In this document: piece by piece, positions 51,431-60,369 of the stretch | Position numbering within the stretch: position 1 is the stretch's first letter | Layout: each line of letters opens with the position of its first letter | Source: Bradyrhizobium sp. | Lineage (GTDB): Bacteria > Pseudomonadota > Alphaproteobacteria > Rhizobiales > Xanthobacteraceae | NCBI RefSeq assembly: GCF_027451485.1 | Contig: NZ_DAIDJE010000089.1 | Location: forward strand, 1 to 64,000 | Direction of reading: 5' to 3' | Length of the DNA: 64,000 nucleotides | Made by a program: the position numbers and the translations under genes | The notes under the pieces: model-generated | The model's database searches: none | Told to the model about the DNA's origin: nothing | The model's input: only the letters and a program-made list of their open reading frames with translations

Positions 51431-51435
51431 AGGAG

Positions 51436-52350
51436 CTATCCGCCCCCCGCAAGCCGCCGGCAATGTTCCCACGCCGCGTGGATCAGGTTTTCGCTCGCCT
51501 CGGGTGTGCGGAACGCCGAGTGTGCGGACAGCGTCACGTTCGGGATATTTGTGAGCGGATGGTCAACCGGCAGCGGCTCGGTGTTGAAGACATCGAGCCC
51601 GGCATGCCGGATATGGGCCGACTTCAGCGCTTCGATCATGGCCGCTTCATCGACCACGGCTCCACGTGCAGTGTTGATGAGGATGACGCCGGGCCGCATC
51701 ACCTGGATACGCTCGCGCGAAAGAAAGCCGCGTGTCTCGTCGTTGAGCAGAAGGTGCAGCGAGGCGACGTCGCTTTGCGCCAGCAATCGATCGATCGAAA
51801 CGAATTCGACGCCGGGGAATTGCTTCGGTGACCGGTTCCAGGCGATCACCTTCATGCCGCTGCCGAGCGCGATCCGGGCGACTTCCGCGGCAATCCCGCC
51901 GAAGCCGATCAGGCCAAGCGTCTTGCCGGTGAGCTGCATAGCGTCTTCGCGCAGCCAATTGCCGGCGCGCATCTCGCGGTCCATTTTCGCAATCCCGCGC
52001 GCGGCCGTCCACATCAGCGCGATCGCGCATTCGGCGACTGCTGTGTCGCCGTAGCCCTTGATCAGGTGAACGGCAATGCCGAGATCGGCCAGCTCTTCCG
52101 GATTCATGTAGCTGCGCGCGCCCGTCCCTAAAAACACGACGTGTTTAAGCCCGGTGCAGCGCTTGGCAATGTCGGTCGGCAACGCGGTGTGATCGATCAC
52201 CACGATCTCTGCGCCGTCGAGCAGCCCCGGGATATCTTCAGACTTGATGTCGGCATTACGGTTGATCCGCACGGCCGGGTCGCCGGATTTTCTTTGCCGC
52301 TCGAAAACGTCGGCGAGCGATCCATTGGCATCGACAAAAACACCGCGCAC
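51436..52350 (-). CDS. D-2-hydroxyacid dehydrogenase
   Basis: This 304-residue NAD-dependent dehydrogenase of the phosphoglycerate/glyoxylate-reductase family has the cofactor motif LGLIGFGGIAAE (about 145-156; the last Gly of GxGxxG is Ala). The catalytic Arg is in NTARGAVVDE (about 226-235), Glu in VFNTEPLP and His in LSAHSAFRTPEA. It would interconvert a D-2-hydroxyacid and a 2-keto acid. The GTG start is preceded by GGGGAG at seven bases. It is downstream of the M20 hydrolase gene on the same strand, probably an operon: an amide cleaver followed by a keto-acid reductase. Confidence 0.9.
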   Translation of the reverse strand: MRGVFVDANGSLADVFERQRKSGDPAVRINRNADIKSEDIPGLLDGAEIVVIDHTALPTDIAKRCTGLKHVVFLGTGARSYMNPEELADLGIAVHLIKGYGDTAVAECAIALMWTAARGIAKMDREMRAGNWLREDAMQLTGKTLGLIGFGGIAAEVARIALGSGMKVIAWNRSPKQFPGVEFVSIDRLLAQSDVASLHLLLNDETRGFLSRERIQVMRPGVILINTARGAVVDEAAMIEALKSAHIRHAGLDVFNTEPLPVDHPLTNIPNVTLSAHSAFRTPEASENLIHAAWEHCRRLAGGG

Positions 52351-52387
52351 CGAAGTCTCCCCGTTTGTTTTGAGAACCCTGCCGCGC

Positions 52388-53638
52388 CTAGGATGCGACG
52401 CCTGCGAGCGCCAAAACGGTGTGCATCAACACGTTGGCGCCGGCGCTGCAATCGGCCTGCGTGGCATCTTCGAGTTCGTTGTGACTGATGCCGTCCTTGC
52501 AGGGCACGAATACCATTGCCGCCGGGATCTTCGTATTGAGATTGCAGGCGTCGTGGCCTGCGCCGGACGTGATGCGGCGATGGGAGAAGCCGAGTTTCTT
52601 GGCGGCCTCTTCCACGGCATTCACGAGCTTCGGATCGAAATGCGTCGGCGGCTTACGCCAGACAAGGTCCAGCTTCACATCGACCTTGCGGCGCGCCGAG
52701 ATCTCCTTGATAGCGGCGCGCAAACCGGAATCGAGCGCGTCCATGATCGCGGCATCCGCGCTGCGACAGTCGACGGTGAAGGCGATCTCGCCGGGAATGA
52801 CATTGCGCGAGGGATTGGCAATCACCGCTTCGCCGATAGTCCCGACCGCCTTGGGTCCGTACTGTCGTGCGGTCGCTTCCATGGCCAGCACGATCTCCGC
52901 AAGCGTTGCCAGTGCGTCGCGCCGGAGTGGCATGGGCGTCGAGCCGGCATGGCTTTCAAAGCCCGTGATCCTGCCATCGTACCACAAAACGCCCTGGCCG
53001 GAATCGACGACGCCGATGGTCTTGCCTTCAGCCTCGAGTATGGGCCCTTGTTCGATGTGGAGTTCGATGAATCCGGACAATTTCTGAAAGCCGACCGGCT
53101 TGTCGCCGCGATAGCCGATGCCGTCGAGTGCCTCGGCAACTGAAACGCCGTCGGCATCCCTGCGCGACAAGATGTCTTCAGTGGTGAAGTCGCCGACGTA
53201 GGCCGCAGAGGCCATCATCGCCGGCGCAAAGCGGGAGCCTTCTTCGTTGGTCCAGTTGACGATGCAGAGCGGAATTTCTGTCTCGATGCCGGCATCGTTG
53301 AGCGTACGGACGACTTCGAGTGCAGCCAGCGTGCCGAGCACGCCGTCGAATTTGCCGCCGGTCGGCTGGGTATCGAGGTGCGAACCGAGCCCGATCGGCG
53401 GCTTCGACATGTCGCGGCCCCGGCGAAGTGCAAACATCGAGCCGAGGGCGTCGACGTGTACTTCAAGGCCGGCAGCCTCGCATGCCTTGCGAAACCAGTC
53501 TCGAACCTGCTTGTCCTCGGGTCCCAGCGTCAGGCGCCGGACGCCGCCCTTGGGGGTGGCGCCGAATTTCGCGGTTTCGTGGATCGTTCCCCAGAGTCTT
53601 GCGGAATCGATTTGCAGGTTGGATGCGACTTGGGTCAT
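52388..53638 (-). CDS. M20-family Zn amidohydrolase (allantoate/N-carbamoyl-amino-acid/ureidopropionate type)
   Basis: This 416-residue hydrolase has the M20 metal motifs GLGSHLDTQPTGGKFDGVLG (about 84-103, with the His and Asp ligands), NWTNEEGSRFAPAM (about 127-140, the catalytic Glu pair), and the late His in GAGHDACN and GISHNELE. The subfamily hydrolyses N-carbamoyl or ureido bonds (allantoate, N-carbamoyl-L-amino acids, beta-ureidopropionate). The start MTQVASNLQ gives the usual length; the frame is open for 31 more codons into a repeat. The substrate is not resolvable, but the downstream D-hydroxyacid dehydrogenase hints at a hydroxyacid product. Confidence 0.9.
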   Translation of the reverse strand: MTQVASNLQIDSARLWGTIHETAKFGATPKGGVRRLTLGPEDKQVRDWFRKACEAAGLEVHVDALGSMFALRRGRDMSKPPIGLGSHLDTQPTGGKFDGVLGTLAALEVVRTLNDAGIETEIPLCIVNWTNEEGSRFAPAMMASAAYVGDFTTEDILSRRDADGVSVAEALDGIGYRGDKPVGFQKLSGFIELHIEQGPILEAEGKTIGVVDSGQGVLWYDGRITGFESHAGSTPMPLRRDALATLAEIVLAMEATARQYGPKAVGTIGEAVIANPSRNVIPGEIAFTVDCRSADAAIMDALDSGLRAAIKEISARRKVDVKLDLVWRKPPTHFDPKLVNAVEEAAKKLGFSHRRITSGAGHDACNLNTKIPAAMVFVPCKDGISHNELEDATQADCSAGANVLMHTVLALAGVAS

Positions 53639-53733
53639 GAGGCGTGTCCGGGAACGATGGTGAGCAGCTTTTGATTGCGCGCTGGCGGCGTGGATTTGAC
53701 ACTCGTTACCCACCCGGCCGCAACCGCGCAAAA

Positions 53734-53838
53734 GCGAATGTCAAATCCTGAACTCCGTTGCAGATCTTGGATTTGCCAGTGGCCCTTTAATCCTAACATT
53801 CGCAAAGTGCCCGCTGCAAAGGGTGCGAATGTCAGGAT
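53734..53838. repeat. TGACATTCG palindromic repeat overlapping the LysR 3' end
   Basis: GCGAATGTCA occurs at 53734. An inverted pair follows, ATCCTAACATTCGCA (53790-53804) with TGCGAATGTCAGGAT (53824-53838), matching at 14 of 15 positions. The right arm runs into the last codons of the LysR gene. It is the same family as the 29.9 kb element. Confidence 0.75.
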
Positions 53839-54770
53839 TGAACCACCAGCCGCGGCGCGTCAATGTCAGGCGCATCCATAACCGCGGCACGACCCTGCGC
53901 GATCTTGGCGGCCAGATCGGCCACGCGTTCGACGGCAATTTGTTCGGGTGAGGTGAGCCAGGCTGCACAAAAGGTCAGCGGCTGGATATTGCAATCGGTC
54001 TTGAGCTCGACAAGCCGGCCGTCTGCAAGCTCGTTTTCCACGATCGCCGCAGGAATGACGGCAATCCCCAGGCCTTCCATTGCCATGTGGATCACGGTGG
54101 CAAGCGAAGCGCTGGCGTGCAGCCGGATCGGCGGCAGATCAGGGCGGTTGAACAGCGAGCGCACCGTCTCGTAAGGTTGCGTTTTGCGCGCAAAGGTGAT
54201 GATCGGGAATTTGGCCAGCTCGCGAAGTGAGAAGGGGCCATCCCCGAGGCCCAGCGAGGGACTGGTGACGAAGCTGACAGGGTAGTCGCGCAGCACGCGG
54301 TTGCGGACACTTGGGTCCGATAGCGGGCCGAGCACGAAGGCGAGCTCGATCTCCTGTGCAAGCAGACGCGCGCTGAGATTTGTCGTGATATCGACTTCGA
54401 CCTCGATCGACAAATTCGGATAGGTATTGTTGACGCTCTTGATCAGCCGCGGCAGCCAGGTGTGAACGATGGTTTCGGCGGCACCGAGCCGCAGCACGCC
54501 GCGCATGGCCGAGCGATCGCCCACCTCGGCCATCATCTCCGAGCGCAAGCCGATCAGCTTTTCGGCGTAAAGCATCAACTGCCGGCCACTCGCCGTCGGC
54601 GACACCGCCCGATGGTCGCGGTTCAGAAGTTTGACCCCCATCTCGCGTTCGAGTTGGGCGATCCGCTGCGAGATCGCGGGCTGGGTGGTGTTGAGATGTT
54701 GGCCGGCGCCTCGGAAACTGCCGAGCGTTACAACCCAGAGGAATGTTTCGATCGACTTGAAGTCCACCAT
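53832..54770 (-). CDS. LysR-family transcriptional regulator
   Basis: This 312-residue LysR regulator has an N-terminal winged helix: MVDFKSIETFLWVVTLGSFRGAGQHLNTTQPAISQRIAQLEREMGVKLLNRDHR (residues 1-54). The C-terminal effector domain has a hinge at about 88-95. The start is the second ATG in the frame; the first adds 12 unsupported residues. It is divergent from the DUF1445 gene, separated by 113 AT-rich bases, and probably activates that gene and the transporter beyond. Its last codons lie inside a palindromic repeat, so the C-terminus (RLVVQS) may be recently altered. Confidence 0.9.
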   Translation of the reverse strand: MVDFKSIETFLWVVTLGSFRGAGQHLNTTQPAISQRIAQLEREMGVKLLNRDHRAVSPTASGRQLMLYAEKLIGLRSEMMAEVGDRSAMRGVLRLGAAETIVHTWLPRLIKSVNNTYPNLSIEVEVDITTNLSARLLAQEIELAFVLGPLSDPSVRNRVLRDYPVSFVTSPSLGLGDGPFSLRELAKFPIITFARKTQPYETVRSLFNRPDLPPIRLHASASLATVIHMAMEGLGIAVIPAAIVENELADGRLVELKTDCNIQPLTFCAAWLTSPEQIAVERVADLAAKIAQGRAAVMDAPDIDAPRLVVQS

Positions 54771-54809
54771 TCGGCGCGCCCTGATCAATAAGATAGAATT
54801 ATCCAAACT

Positions 54810-54838
54810 GATTAGAAACTACGATTAGACATTATAGT
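54810..54838 (+). promoter_or_regulatory. LysR/DUF1445 divergent promoter
   Basis: An AT-rich stretch holds GATTAG twice (54810 and 54823, 13 bases apart), plus TATAGT at 54833-54838 as a possible -10 about 45 bases before the DUF1445 ATG. The T-rich layout fits a LysR activator site, but the exact operator is uncertain. Confidence 0.35.
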
Positions 54839-54883
54839 ACGTGTAGGTTTCACTGATGTCGAGATATTAGGCAGGGCGACATC

Positions 54884-55702
54884 ATGAGTATTTCAGCGGC
54901 AGTTGCGCCTCCTCGAAAGGATGATGATCGACTTCCCAGCCGGCAGGCGAGACTTGCCTGCCGCAGCGGGATGGCTGCATCCACCGCCGGCCTCGCCAAT
55001 GGCTTCGTCCAGGGAAACCTGGCGATCTTGCCCGAGAAGTACGCCGCATCATTTCACCGCTTCTGCCAACTCAATCCCAAGCCTTGCCCCATCATCGGCA
55101 TGTCGGATGTCGGTGATCCCAGGATTCCCTCACTTGGCCTTGATCTCGATATCCGCACCGATGTGCCGCGCTACCGGGTCTGGCGCGACGGCGAGGTGAT
55201 TGAGGAGCCGACCGACATCATGGCGCACTGGCGCGAGGATCTCGTCGCATTCGTGCTCGGCTGCTCATTCTCGTTCGAAGAGGCACTGATGGCGGAGGGC
55301 CTGCCGATCCGCCATATCGAGCACAAGGTTCGCGTGCCGATGTACCGCACCAGTATTCAATGCGCTGCCGCCGGACCGTTTGCCGGCCCGATGGTGGTGT
55401 CGATGCGTCCGTTCAAGCCAGCTCAGGCGATCCGCGCCGTGCAGATCACGTCGCGTTTTCCCTCGGTGCATGGCGCGCCGGTTCATCTCGGTCTCCCGCA
55501 TTCGATCGGCATCGCCGATATCACAAAGCCGGATTACGGCGATGCCGTACCGGTGGAGTCTGATGAGATTCCGGTTTTCTGGGCCTGCGGCGTCACCCCG
55601 CAGGCGGTGATCGCTGCGGCGAAAGTGCCGTTTGCCATTACCCACGCGCCAGGCCTGATGTTGGTCACGGATCTGCAGAACAGGGACCTTGCGGTGCTGT
55701 AA
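54884..55702 (+). CDS. DUF1445 family putative hydro-lyase (D-glutamate cyclase-like)
   Basis: This 272-residue protein belongs to the UPF0317/DUF1445 group. Conserved stretches include [33 protein letters not shown] (about 40-72), [15 protein letters not shown] (about 121-135), [13 protein letters not shown] (about 165-177) and [12 protein letters not shown] (about 236-247). Relatives include the mitochondrial D-glutamate cyclase domain, which makes 5-oxoproline; bacterial functions are mostly inferred. It is divergent from a LysR gene and 77 bases before a Liv-type importer, so the ligand imported could be its substrate. Confidence 0.87.
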   Translation: MSISAAVAPPRKDDDRLPSRQARLACRSGMAASTAGLANGFVQGNLAILPEKYAASFHRFCQLNPKPCPIIGMSDVGDPRIPSLGLDLDIRTDVPRYRVWRDGEVIEEPTDIMAHWREDLVAFVLGCSFSFEEALMAEGLPIRHIEHKVRVPMYRTSIQCAAAGPFAGPMVVSMRPFKPAQAIRAVQITSRFPSVHGAPVHLGLPHSIGIADITKPDYGDAVPVESDEIPVFWACGVTPQAVIAAAKVPFAITHAPGLMLVTDLQNRDLAVL

Positions 55703-55779
55703 TAGGCAGCGCATGCCGTTCTTTGAGGCTTTACCGTCAATCGTTTCACCGATAGCTGCCGACAGACGAGGATTTTACG

Positions 55780-57030
55780 ATGAGCATCTCCCGCCGTGAC
55801 GTATTGTTAGGAGCCACCGCGAGCGCCGCATTGTTGCCGGTTGCCGCGCGCGCGCAGACTTCCGAAGTGGTGATCGGGGTGATCTATCCGCTCTCCGGTT
55901 CGAGTGCCCAGATCGGCGTCGATGCGCAGAAGGCGTTCGAAACCGCCGCCGATATCATCAACAAGAATTACGATTTCAAGCTGCCGCTCGCCAAGGGCGA
56001 GGGCCTGCCAGGGCTGGGCGGCGCCAAGGTGAAGCTGGTATTCGCCGACCACCAGGCCGACCCGCAGAAGGGACGCGCCGAGACCGAGCGCCTGATCACC
56101 CAGGAGAAGGTTTGCGCTGTGATCGGCACCTACCAGAGCGCCGTGGCCGTAACCGTCAGCCAGACTTGCGAGCGCTACCAGATCCCGTTCCTGTCGGCTG
56201 ACAATTCCTCGCCCAGCCTTCATCGCCGCGGCCTGAAATTCTATTTCCGCGCCTCGCCTCATGACGAGATGTTCTCGAAAGCGATGTTCGATTTCTTTGA
56301 TGCCATGCGCAAGAAGGGCACCAAGATCGAAACGCTGTCGCTGTTCCACGAGGACACGATCTTCGGCACCGATTCGGCCAACGCCCAGACCAAGCTTGCT
56401 TCCGAGCGCGGATACAAGATTGTTGCGGACATCAAATATCGCGCAAACTCGCCATCGCTGACCGCTGAAGTGCAGCAGCTCAAGGCCGCGAACGCCGACG
56501 TGCTGATGCCCTCGAGCTACACAACGGACGCGATCCTCCTGGTCAAGACCATGGCCGAACTCGGCTACAAGCCGAAGAACATCATGGCGCAGGATGCCGG
56601 CTTCTCCGAGAAAGCGCTCTACGATGCGGTCGGCGACAAGCTGGAAGGCGTGATCTCGCGCGGCAGCTTCTCGCTCGACCTTGCCGAAAAGCGACCCATG
56701 GTCGGTATCATCAACGAGATGTTCAAGGCGCGCTCGGGCAAGGATTTCAACGACTATACGTCGCGGCAGTTCATGGGCTTGATCCTGATGGCGGACGCTA
56801 TCAATCGTGCCAAGTCGACCGACGGCGAAAAGATTCGCGAAGCGCTGGCTGCGACCGACATGCCGGGCGATGTCACGATCATGCCGTGGAAGCGCGTGAA
56901 GTACGACGACAAGGGCCAGAATAACGATGCCGACCCGGTGCTGCTGCAATATATCGGCGGCAAGTTCGTGACAATCGCACCACAAGAAGTCGCGGTGTCC
57001 GAGGCGGTCTGGCCGATGCCTTCGAAGTAG
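55780..57030 (+). CDS. Branched-chain-type ABC transporter substrate-binding protein
   Basis: This 416-residue periplasmic binding protein of the LivJ/K (type I) family is exported by a Tat-like signal: SRRDVLLGATASAALLPVAARAQ has the twin Arg at 5-6, a hydrophobic core and AXA cleavage near 25. The mature start VVIGVIYPLSGSSAQIGVDAQ is typical. Ligands in this family range from branched amino acids to urea, amides and aromatic or short-chain acids. It begins a five-gene transport operon. GGATTTTACG is a weak ribosome site. Confidence 0.93.
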   Translation: MSISRRDVLLGATASAALLPVAARAQTSEVVIGVIYPLSGSSAQIGVDAQKAFETAADIINKNYDFKLPLAKGEGLPGLGGAKVKLVFADHQADPQKGRAETERLITQEKVCAVIGTYQSAVAVTVSQTCERYQIPFLSADNSSPSLHRRGLKFYFRASPHDEMFSKAMFDFFDAMRKKGTKIETLSLFHEDTIFGTDSANAQTKLASERGYKIVADIKYRANSPSLTAEVQQLKAANADVLMPSSYTTDAILLVKTMAELGYKPKNIMAQDAGFSEKALYDAVGDKLEGVISRGSFSLDLAEKRPMVGIINEMFKARSGKDFNDYTSRQFMGLILMADAINRAKSTDGEKIREALAATDMPGDVTIMPWKRVKYDDKGQNNDADPVLLQYIGGKFVTIAPQEVAVSEAVWPMPSK

Positions 57031-57054
57031 GCGAGCGACAGGGCGGGGGCAGGC

Positions 57055-57933
57055 GTGACAGCCGAGACTATCATCCAGAGCCTGGCGAGCGGCCTCCTGA
57101 TGGGTCTGCTCTACGGCCTGATCGCCGCAGGCCTGGCGCTGATCTTCGGTCTGATGGACGTCGTGAACTTCGCCCACGGCGAGTTCCTTATGATCGCGAT
57201 GTACGCGACGTTTTTCCTGTTCGCATTCTTCGCGATCGATCCCTTGCTCTCAGCGCCGCTGGTGGCGGCGGCGCTGTTCGTGTTCGGCGCGGTGGTCTAT
57301 CTCCTGATCGTGAGGTTTGCAGTCCGCGCCAAGGCCAACGCCGGCATGGTGCAGATCTTTGCAACGTTCGGGCTTGCGATCGTGATGCGAGGGCTGGCGC
57401 AATATTTCTTCACCCCGGACTATCGCAGCATCACCCATTCCTGGCTCGGCGGCAAAACGCTCTCGCTCGCCGGCGTCTTTCTTCCCGTGCCGCAGCTGTT
57501 CGGCGCAATGACGGCGATTGCGGCGTTCGTTGTACTCTATTTCTTCATCAACCGAACCGACTTCGGTCGCGCGCTGGAAGCAACGCGCGAGGATGCAGGC
57601 GCAGTCGCGCTGGTCGGTATCGACAAGAACAGGGTGTTTGCACTCGGCTGGGGCCTGGGCGCAGCGCTGGTCGGACTTGCCGGCGCGATCATGGCGATCT
57701 TCTTTTATGTTTACCCGGATGTCGGCGCGTCCTTCGCCCTGATCGCCTATGTTACGGTTGCGCTTGGCGGCTTCGGCAGCGTGTTCGGCGCGTTCGCGGC
57801 CGGTATTATTGTCGGCCTCGTCGAGGCGACGACCGCGCTGATCCTGCCGCCCTCGCTGAAATCGGTCGGCATCTACGCGGTGTATCTGCTCGTGGTCTTT
57901 ATCCGGCCGCGCGGCCTGTTCGGATCGCTCTGA
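57055..57933 (+). CDS. ABC transporter permease, LivH type
   Basis: This 292-residue membrane protein has about eight hydrophobic helices. LLMGLLYGLIAAGLALIFGLMDVVNFAHGEFLM (about 13-45) is the LivH start, and a cytoplasmic coupling segment RALEATREDAGAVALVGIDKNRV lies near 178-200. It forms one half of the channel of the importer. GTG start, 25 bases after the binding protein; its stop overlaps the next ATG (TGATG). Confidence 0.94.
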   Translation: MTAETIIQSLASGLLMGLLYGLIAAGLALIFGLMDVVNFAHGEFLMIAMYATFFLFAFFAIDPLLSAPLVAAALFVFGAVVYLLIVRFAVRAKANAGMVQIFATFGLAIVMRGLAQYFFTPDYRSITHSWLGGKTLSLAGVFLPVPQLFGAMTAIAAFVVLYFFINRTDFGRALEATREDAGAVALVGIDKNRVFALGWGLGAALVGLAGAIMAIFFYVYPDVGASFALIAYVTVALGGFGSVFGAFAAGIIVGLVEATTALILPPSLKSVGIYAVYLLVVFIRPRGLFGSL

Positions 57934-58913
57934 TGGATCAGGACTTCTCCCAGCGCCGCCGCCGCGATCTCCTCGTCGCCGCTGTCCTTGCCGGGATTGC
58001 CGCGTTGGTGCCGCTGTTCGTCAAGGACGTCTACGTCCAGAACATCATGGTGCTGACCCTGATGTATGCGGCGTTGTCACAGAGCTGGAACATCCTTTCC
58101 GGTTATTGCGGGCAAATCTCGCTCGGGCATGCACTCTATTTCGGGCTGGGCGCCTATACGACGGCGCTGCTCTTCATGAAATTCGGCGTGCTGCCGTGGT
58201 TCGGCATGCTCGGTGGCGGGCTGATTTCGGCTGTCATTGCGATGGCGCTCGGCTATCCCTGTTTCCGTTTGCGCGGCCACTATTTCGTCATTGCGACCAT
58301 CGTTATCGCGGAGACCGCGCTTCTGTTGTTTCAGAACTGGGATTGGGCGGGGGCTGCGCTCGGGATCGATATTCCCGTGCACGGCGACAGCTGGCTCAAA
58401 TTCCAGTTCGCCCGCAGCAAGCTGCCTTACTTCTACTTCGCCCTCGCGCTCGCCTGCATCGCGTGGTTGGTGACATGGTGGCTCGAGGACTCCAAGTGGG
58501 GCTACTGGTGGCGCGCCGTGAAGGACAACCCGGACGCCGCCGAAAGCCTCGGGGTGGTCGTCTTCAATTCCAAGATGGGCGCGGCCGCAGTCTCGGCCTT
58601 TCTCACCGCGATTGGCGGCAGCTTCTACGCGCAATTCGTTTCCTACATCGACCCCGAAAGCGTCATGGGCTTCCAGTTTTCCTTGTTGATGGCGCTACCG
58701 GCGGTTCTGGGCGGTGTCGGCACCTTGTGGGGGCCGGTGCTGGGAGCGGTCATTCTGATTCCGCTTACGGAACTGACGCGCTCGTTCATCGGCGGTTCCG
58801 GGCGCGGTGTCGATCTGATCGTCTACGGCACGCTGATCGTCGCGATTTCGCTGGCTCGCCCGGAAGGGCTGGTCGGATTGTTCTCGCCTCGGCGCAAGGA
58901 AATCGCGCGATGA
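57933..58913 (+). CDS. ABC transporter permease, LivM type
   Basis: This 326-residue second permease has ILSGYCGQISLGHALYFGLGAYT (about 53-75), typical of LivM, and a coupling helix GYWWRAVKDNPDAAESLGV (about 189-207). Its start overlaps the LivH-type stop, and its stop overlaps the ATPase start (ATGA), so translation of these genes is coupled. It completes the membrane channel. Confidence 0.94.
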   Translation: MDQDFSQRRRRDLLVAAVLAGIAALVPLFVKDVYVQNIMVLTLMYAALSQSWNILSGYCGQISLGHALYFGLGAYTTALLFMKFGVLPWFGMLGGGLISAVIAMALGYPCFRLRGHYFVIATIVIAETALLLFQNWDWAGAALGIDIPVHGDSWLKFQFARSKLPYFYFALALACIAWLVTWWLEDSKWGYWWRAVKDNPDAAESLGVVVFNSKMGAAAVSAFLTAIGGSFYAQFVSYIDPESVMGFQFSLLMALPAVLGGVGTLWGPVLGAVILIPLTELTRSFIGGSGRGVDLIVYGTLIVAISLARPEGLVGLFSPRRKEIAR

Positions 58914-59641
58914 CGGCGCTGCTCGAGACCAAAGGCATCTGGATGCGCTTTGGCGGCCTCGTCGCCAACAGCGACGTTTCGATCTCGGTCGGCCGCGGCG
59001 AGATTGTCGGCCTGATCGGTCCGAACGGCGCCGGCAAATCCACCTTGTTCAACCTGATTGCGGGCGTCTATACGCCGACGCAAGGCTCGATCATTTTTGA
59101 CGGCGAAGATGTTACGCGGCTCACCGCAGCCGAACGCTGCGTGCGCGGCGTCGGGCGCACCTTCCAGGTCGTGAAAAGCTTCGAGACGATGACGGTGATC
59201 GATAATGTCATCGTCGGCGCGTTGATCCGCACGACCGTGATGCGCGAGGCTCGCCGCAAGGCCTACGAAGTGCTGGAATTTTGCGGGCTGGCCGCGCGGG
59301 CGAACGTGCTGGCGAGCCAGCTCATTCCATCGGAGAAGCGGCGCCTCGAGGTGGCTCGGGCGCTCGCGACCGAACCAAAGCTGTTGTTGCTTGATGAAGT
59401 GCTCACCGGATTGACGCCGATCGAGGCGCAGACCGGCGTTGAACTGGTCCGCAAGGCGCGCGCCACCGGCGTTACCGTGCTGATGGTCGAGCACGTCATG
59501 GAGATCGTGATGCCGCTGGTCGATCGCGCCATCGTGCTCGATCTCGGCAAGGTCCTGGTGGAGGGCAAGCCGGCCGACGTCGTTCGGAATCCGAAAGTGA
59601 TCAGCGCCTATCTTGGGGATCGTCATGCTGTCGGTGCGTGA
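58910..59641 (+). CDS. ABC transporter ATP-binding protein, LivG type (variant signature motif)
   Basis: This 243-residue ATPase has Walker A GPNGAGKST (37-45) and Walker B LLLLDE (158-163). The signature motif is unusual: LIPSEKRRLE (138-147) where most ABC proteins have LSGGQ or LSYGEQRRLE, and the usual Pro after LDE is Val. A LivG subgroup with LTLAxRKRLE-like signatures exists (family memory), so it is probably functional as half of an asymmetric pair with the canonical LivF-type partner next door. ATG overlaps the permease stop. A longer frame within the permease gene is rejected. Confidence 0.92.
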   Translation: MTALLETKGIWMRFGGLVANSDVSISVGRGEIVGLIGPNGAGKSTLFNLIAGVYTPTQGSIIFDGEDVTRLTAAERCVRGVGRTFQVVKSFETMTVIDNVIVGALIRTTVMREARRKAYEVLEFCGLAARANVLASQLIPSEKRRLEVARALATEPKLLLLDEVLTGLTPIEAQTGVELVRKARATGVTVLMVEHVMEIVMPLVDRAIVLDLGKVLVEGKPADVVRNPKVISAYLGDRHAVGA

Positions 59642-60329
59642 AGTCACCACCGCCTATCAGGGGCTGGTTGCGATCTCCCAGGTTTCGATCGAGGTAGAGA
59701 AGGGCGAGGTCGTCGCCGTGGCGGGTGCCAATGGCGCCGGCAAATCCACGCTTTTGAAAACGATCGCCGGTGCCGAACGGCCGCGCTCCGGCAGCATTAC
59801 TTTCGACGGCGCTCGTATCGACGGCATGGCGCAGCATCTGATCACCGCGCGCGGTATAGCTTTCGTGCCGGAGAACCGGCGGCTTTTTCCACGTCTGTCG
59901 GTGCGCGACAACTTGCGGCTCGGCAGCTATCTCTATCGTAGCCAGGCGGATCGCGAGGCGCCGCTGGAACTCGTGTTCAAGCTCTTCCCGCGTTTGTCGG
60001 AACGGCTCGATCAGCGCGCCGAAACGCTGTCCGGCGGCGAACAGCAAATGCTGGCAATCGGTCGCGCCCTGATGACGCGACCGCGGCTATTGATGCTGGA
60101 CGAGCCGTCCCAGGGCATCATGCCGAAGCTGGTCGATGAAATCTTTCAGGCGGTTCGGCGAATCCGCGACACCGGGGTGACGGTGCTGATCGTCGAACAG
60201 CGCATCGCGGAATGCCTCGATATCGCCGACCGCGCTTATATCCTGCAAACCGGCCGCTTGCAGATGCAGGGCACCTCGTCCGAGATCAAGTCCAATCCGG
60301 ACGTGCGCAAGGCGTATCTGGGGTTGTAG
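59625..60329 (+). CDS. ABC transporter ATP-binding protein, LivF type
   Basis: This 234-residue second ATPase has Walker A GANGAGKST (about 32-40), canonical signature LSGGEQQMLAIGRAL (about 131-145) and Walker B LLMLDEPSQGI. I start at the ATG preceded by GGGGA, which overlaps the previous gene by 17 bases; a TTG four codons earlier is possible. It completes the five-gene Liv-type importer and converges on otnC 40 bases away. Confidence 0.93.
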   Translation: MLSVREVTTAYQGLVAISQVSIEVEKGEVVAVAGANGAGKSTLLKTIAGAERPRSGSITFDGARIDGMAQHLITARGIAFVPENRRLFPRLSVRDNLRLGSYLYRSQADREAPLELVFKLFPRLSERLDQRAETLSGGEQQMLAIGRALMTRPRLLMLDEPSQGIMPKLVDEIFQAVRRIRDTGVTVLIVEQRIAECLDIADRAYILQTGRLQMQGTSSEIKSNPDVRKAYLGL

Positions 60330-60369
60330 TCTGGTATCCTGGACGCGGCGCCGAATCCGGGGCACGGGA

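Noticed and set aside
53675..53881. Short plus-strand frame after the M20 hydrolase
   Set aside because: It reads through the TGACATTCG palindromes and overlaps the LysR gene end; no domain or ribosome site.
55807..57177. Minus-strand frame of 456 codons opposite the Liv-type binding protein
   Set aside because: Shadow of a gene with a clear Tat signal and family fold; product has no domain.
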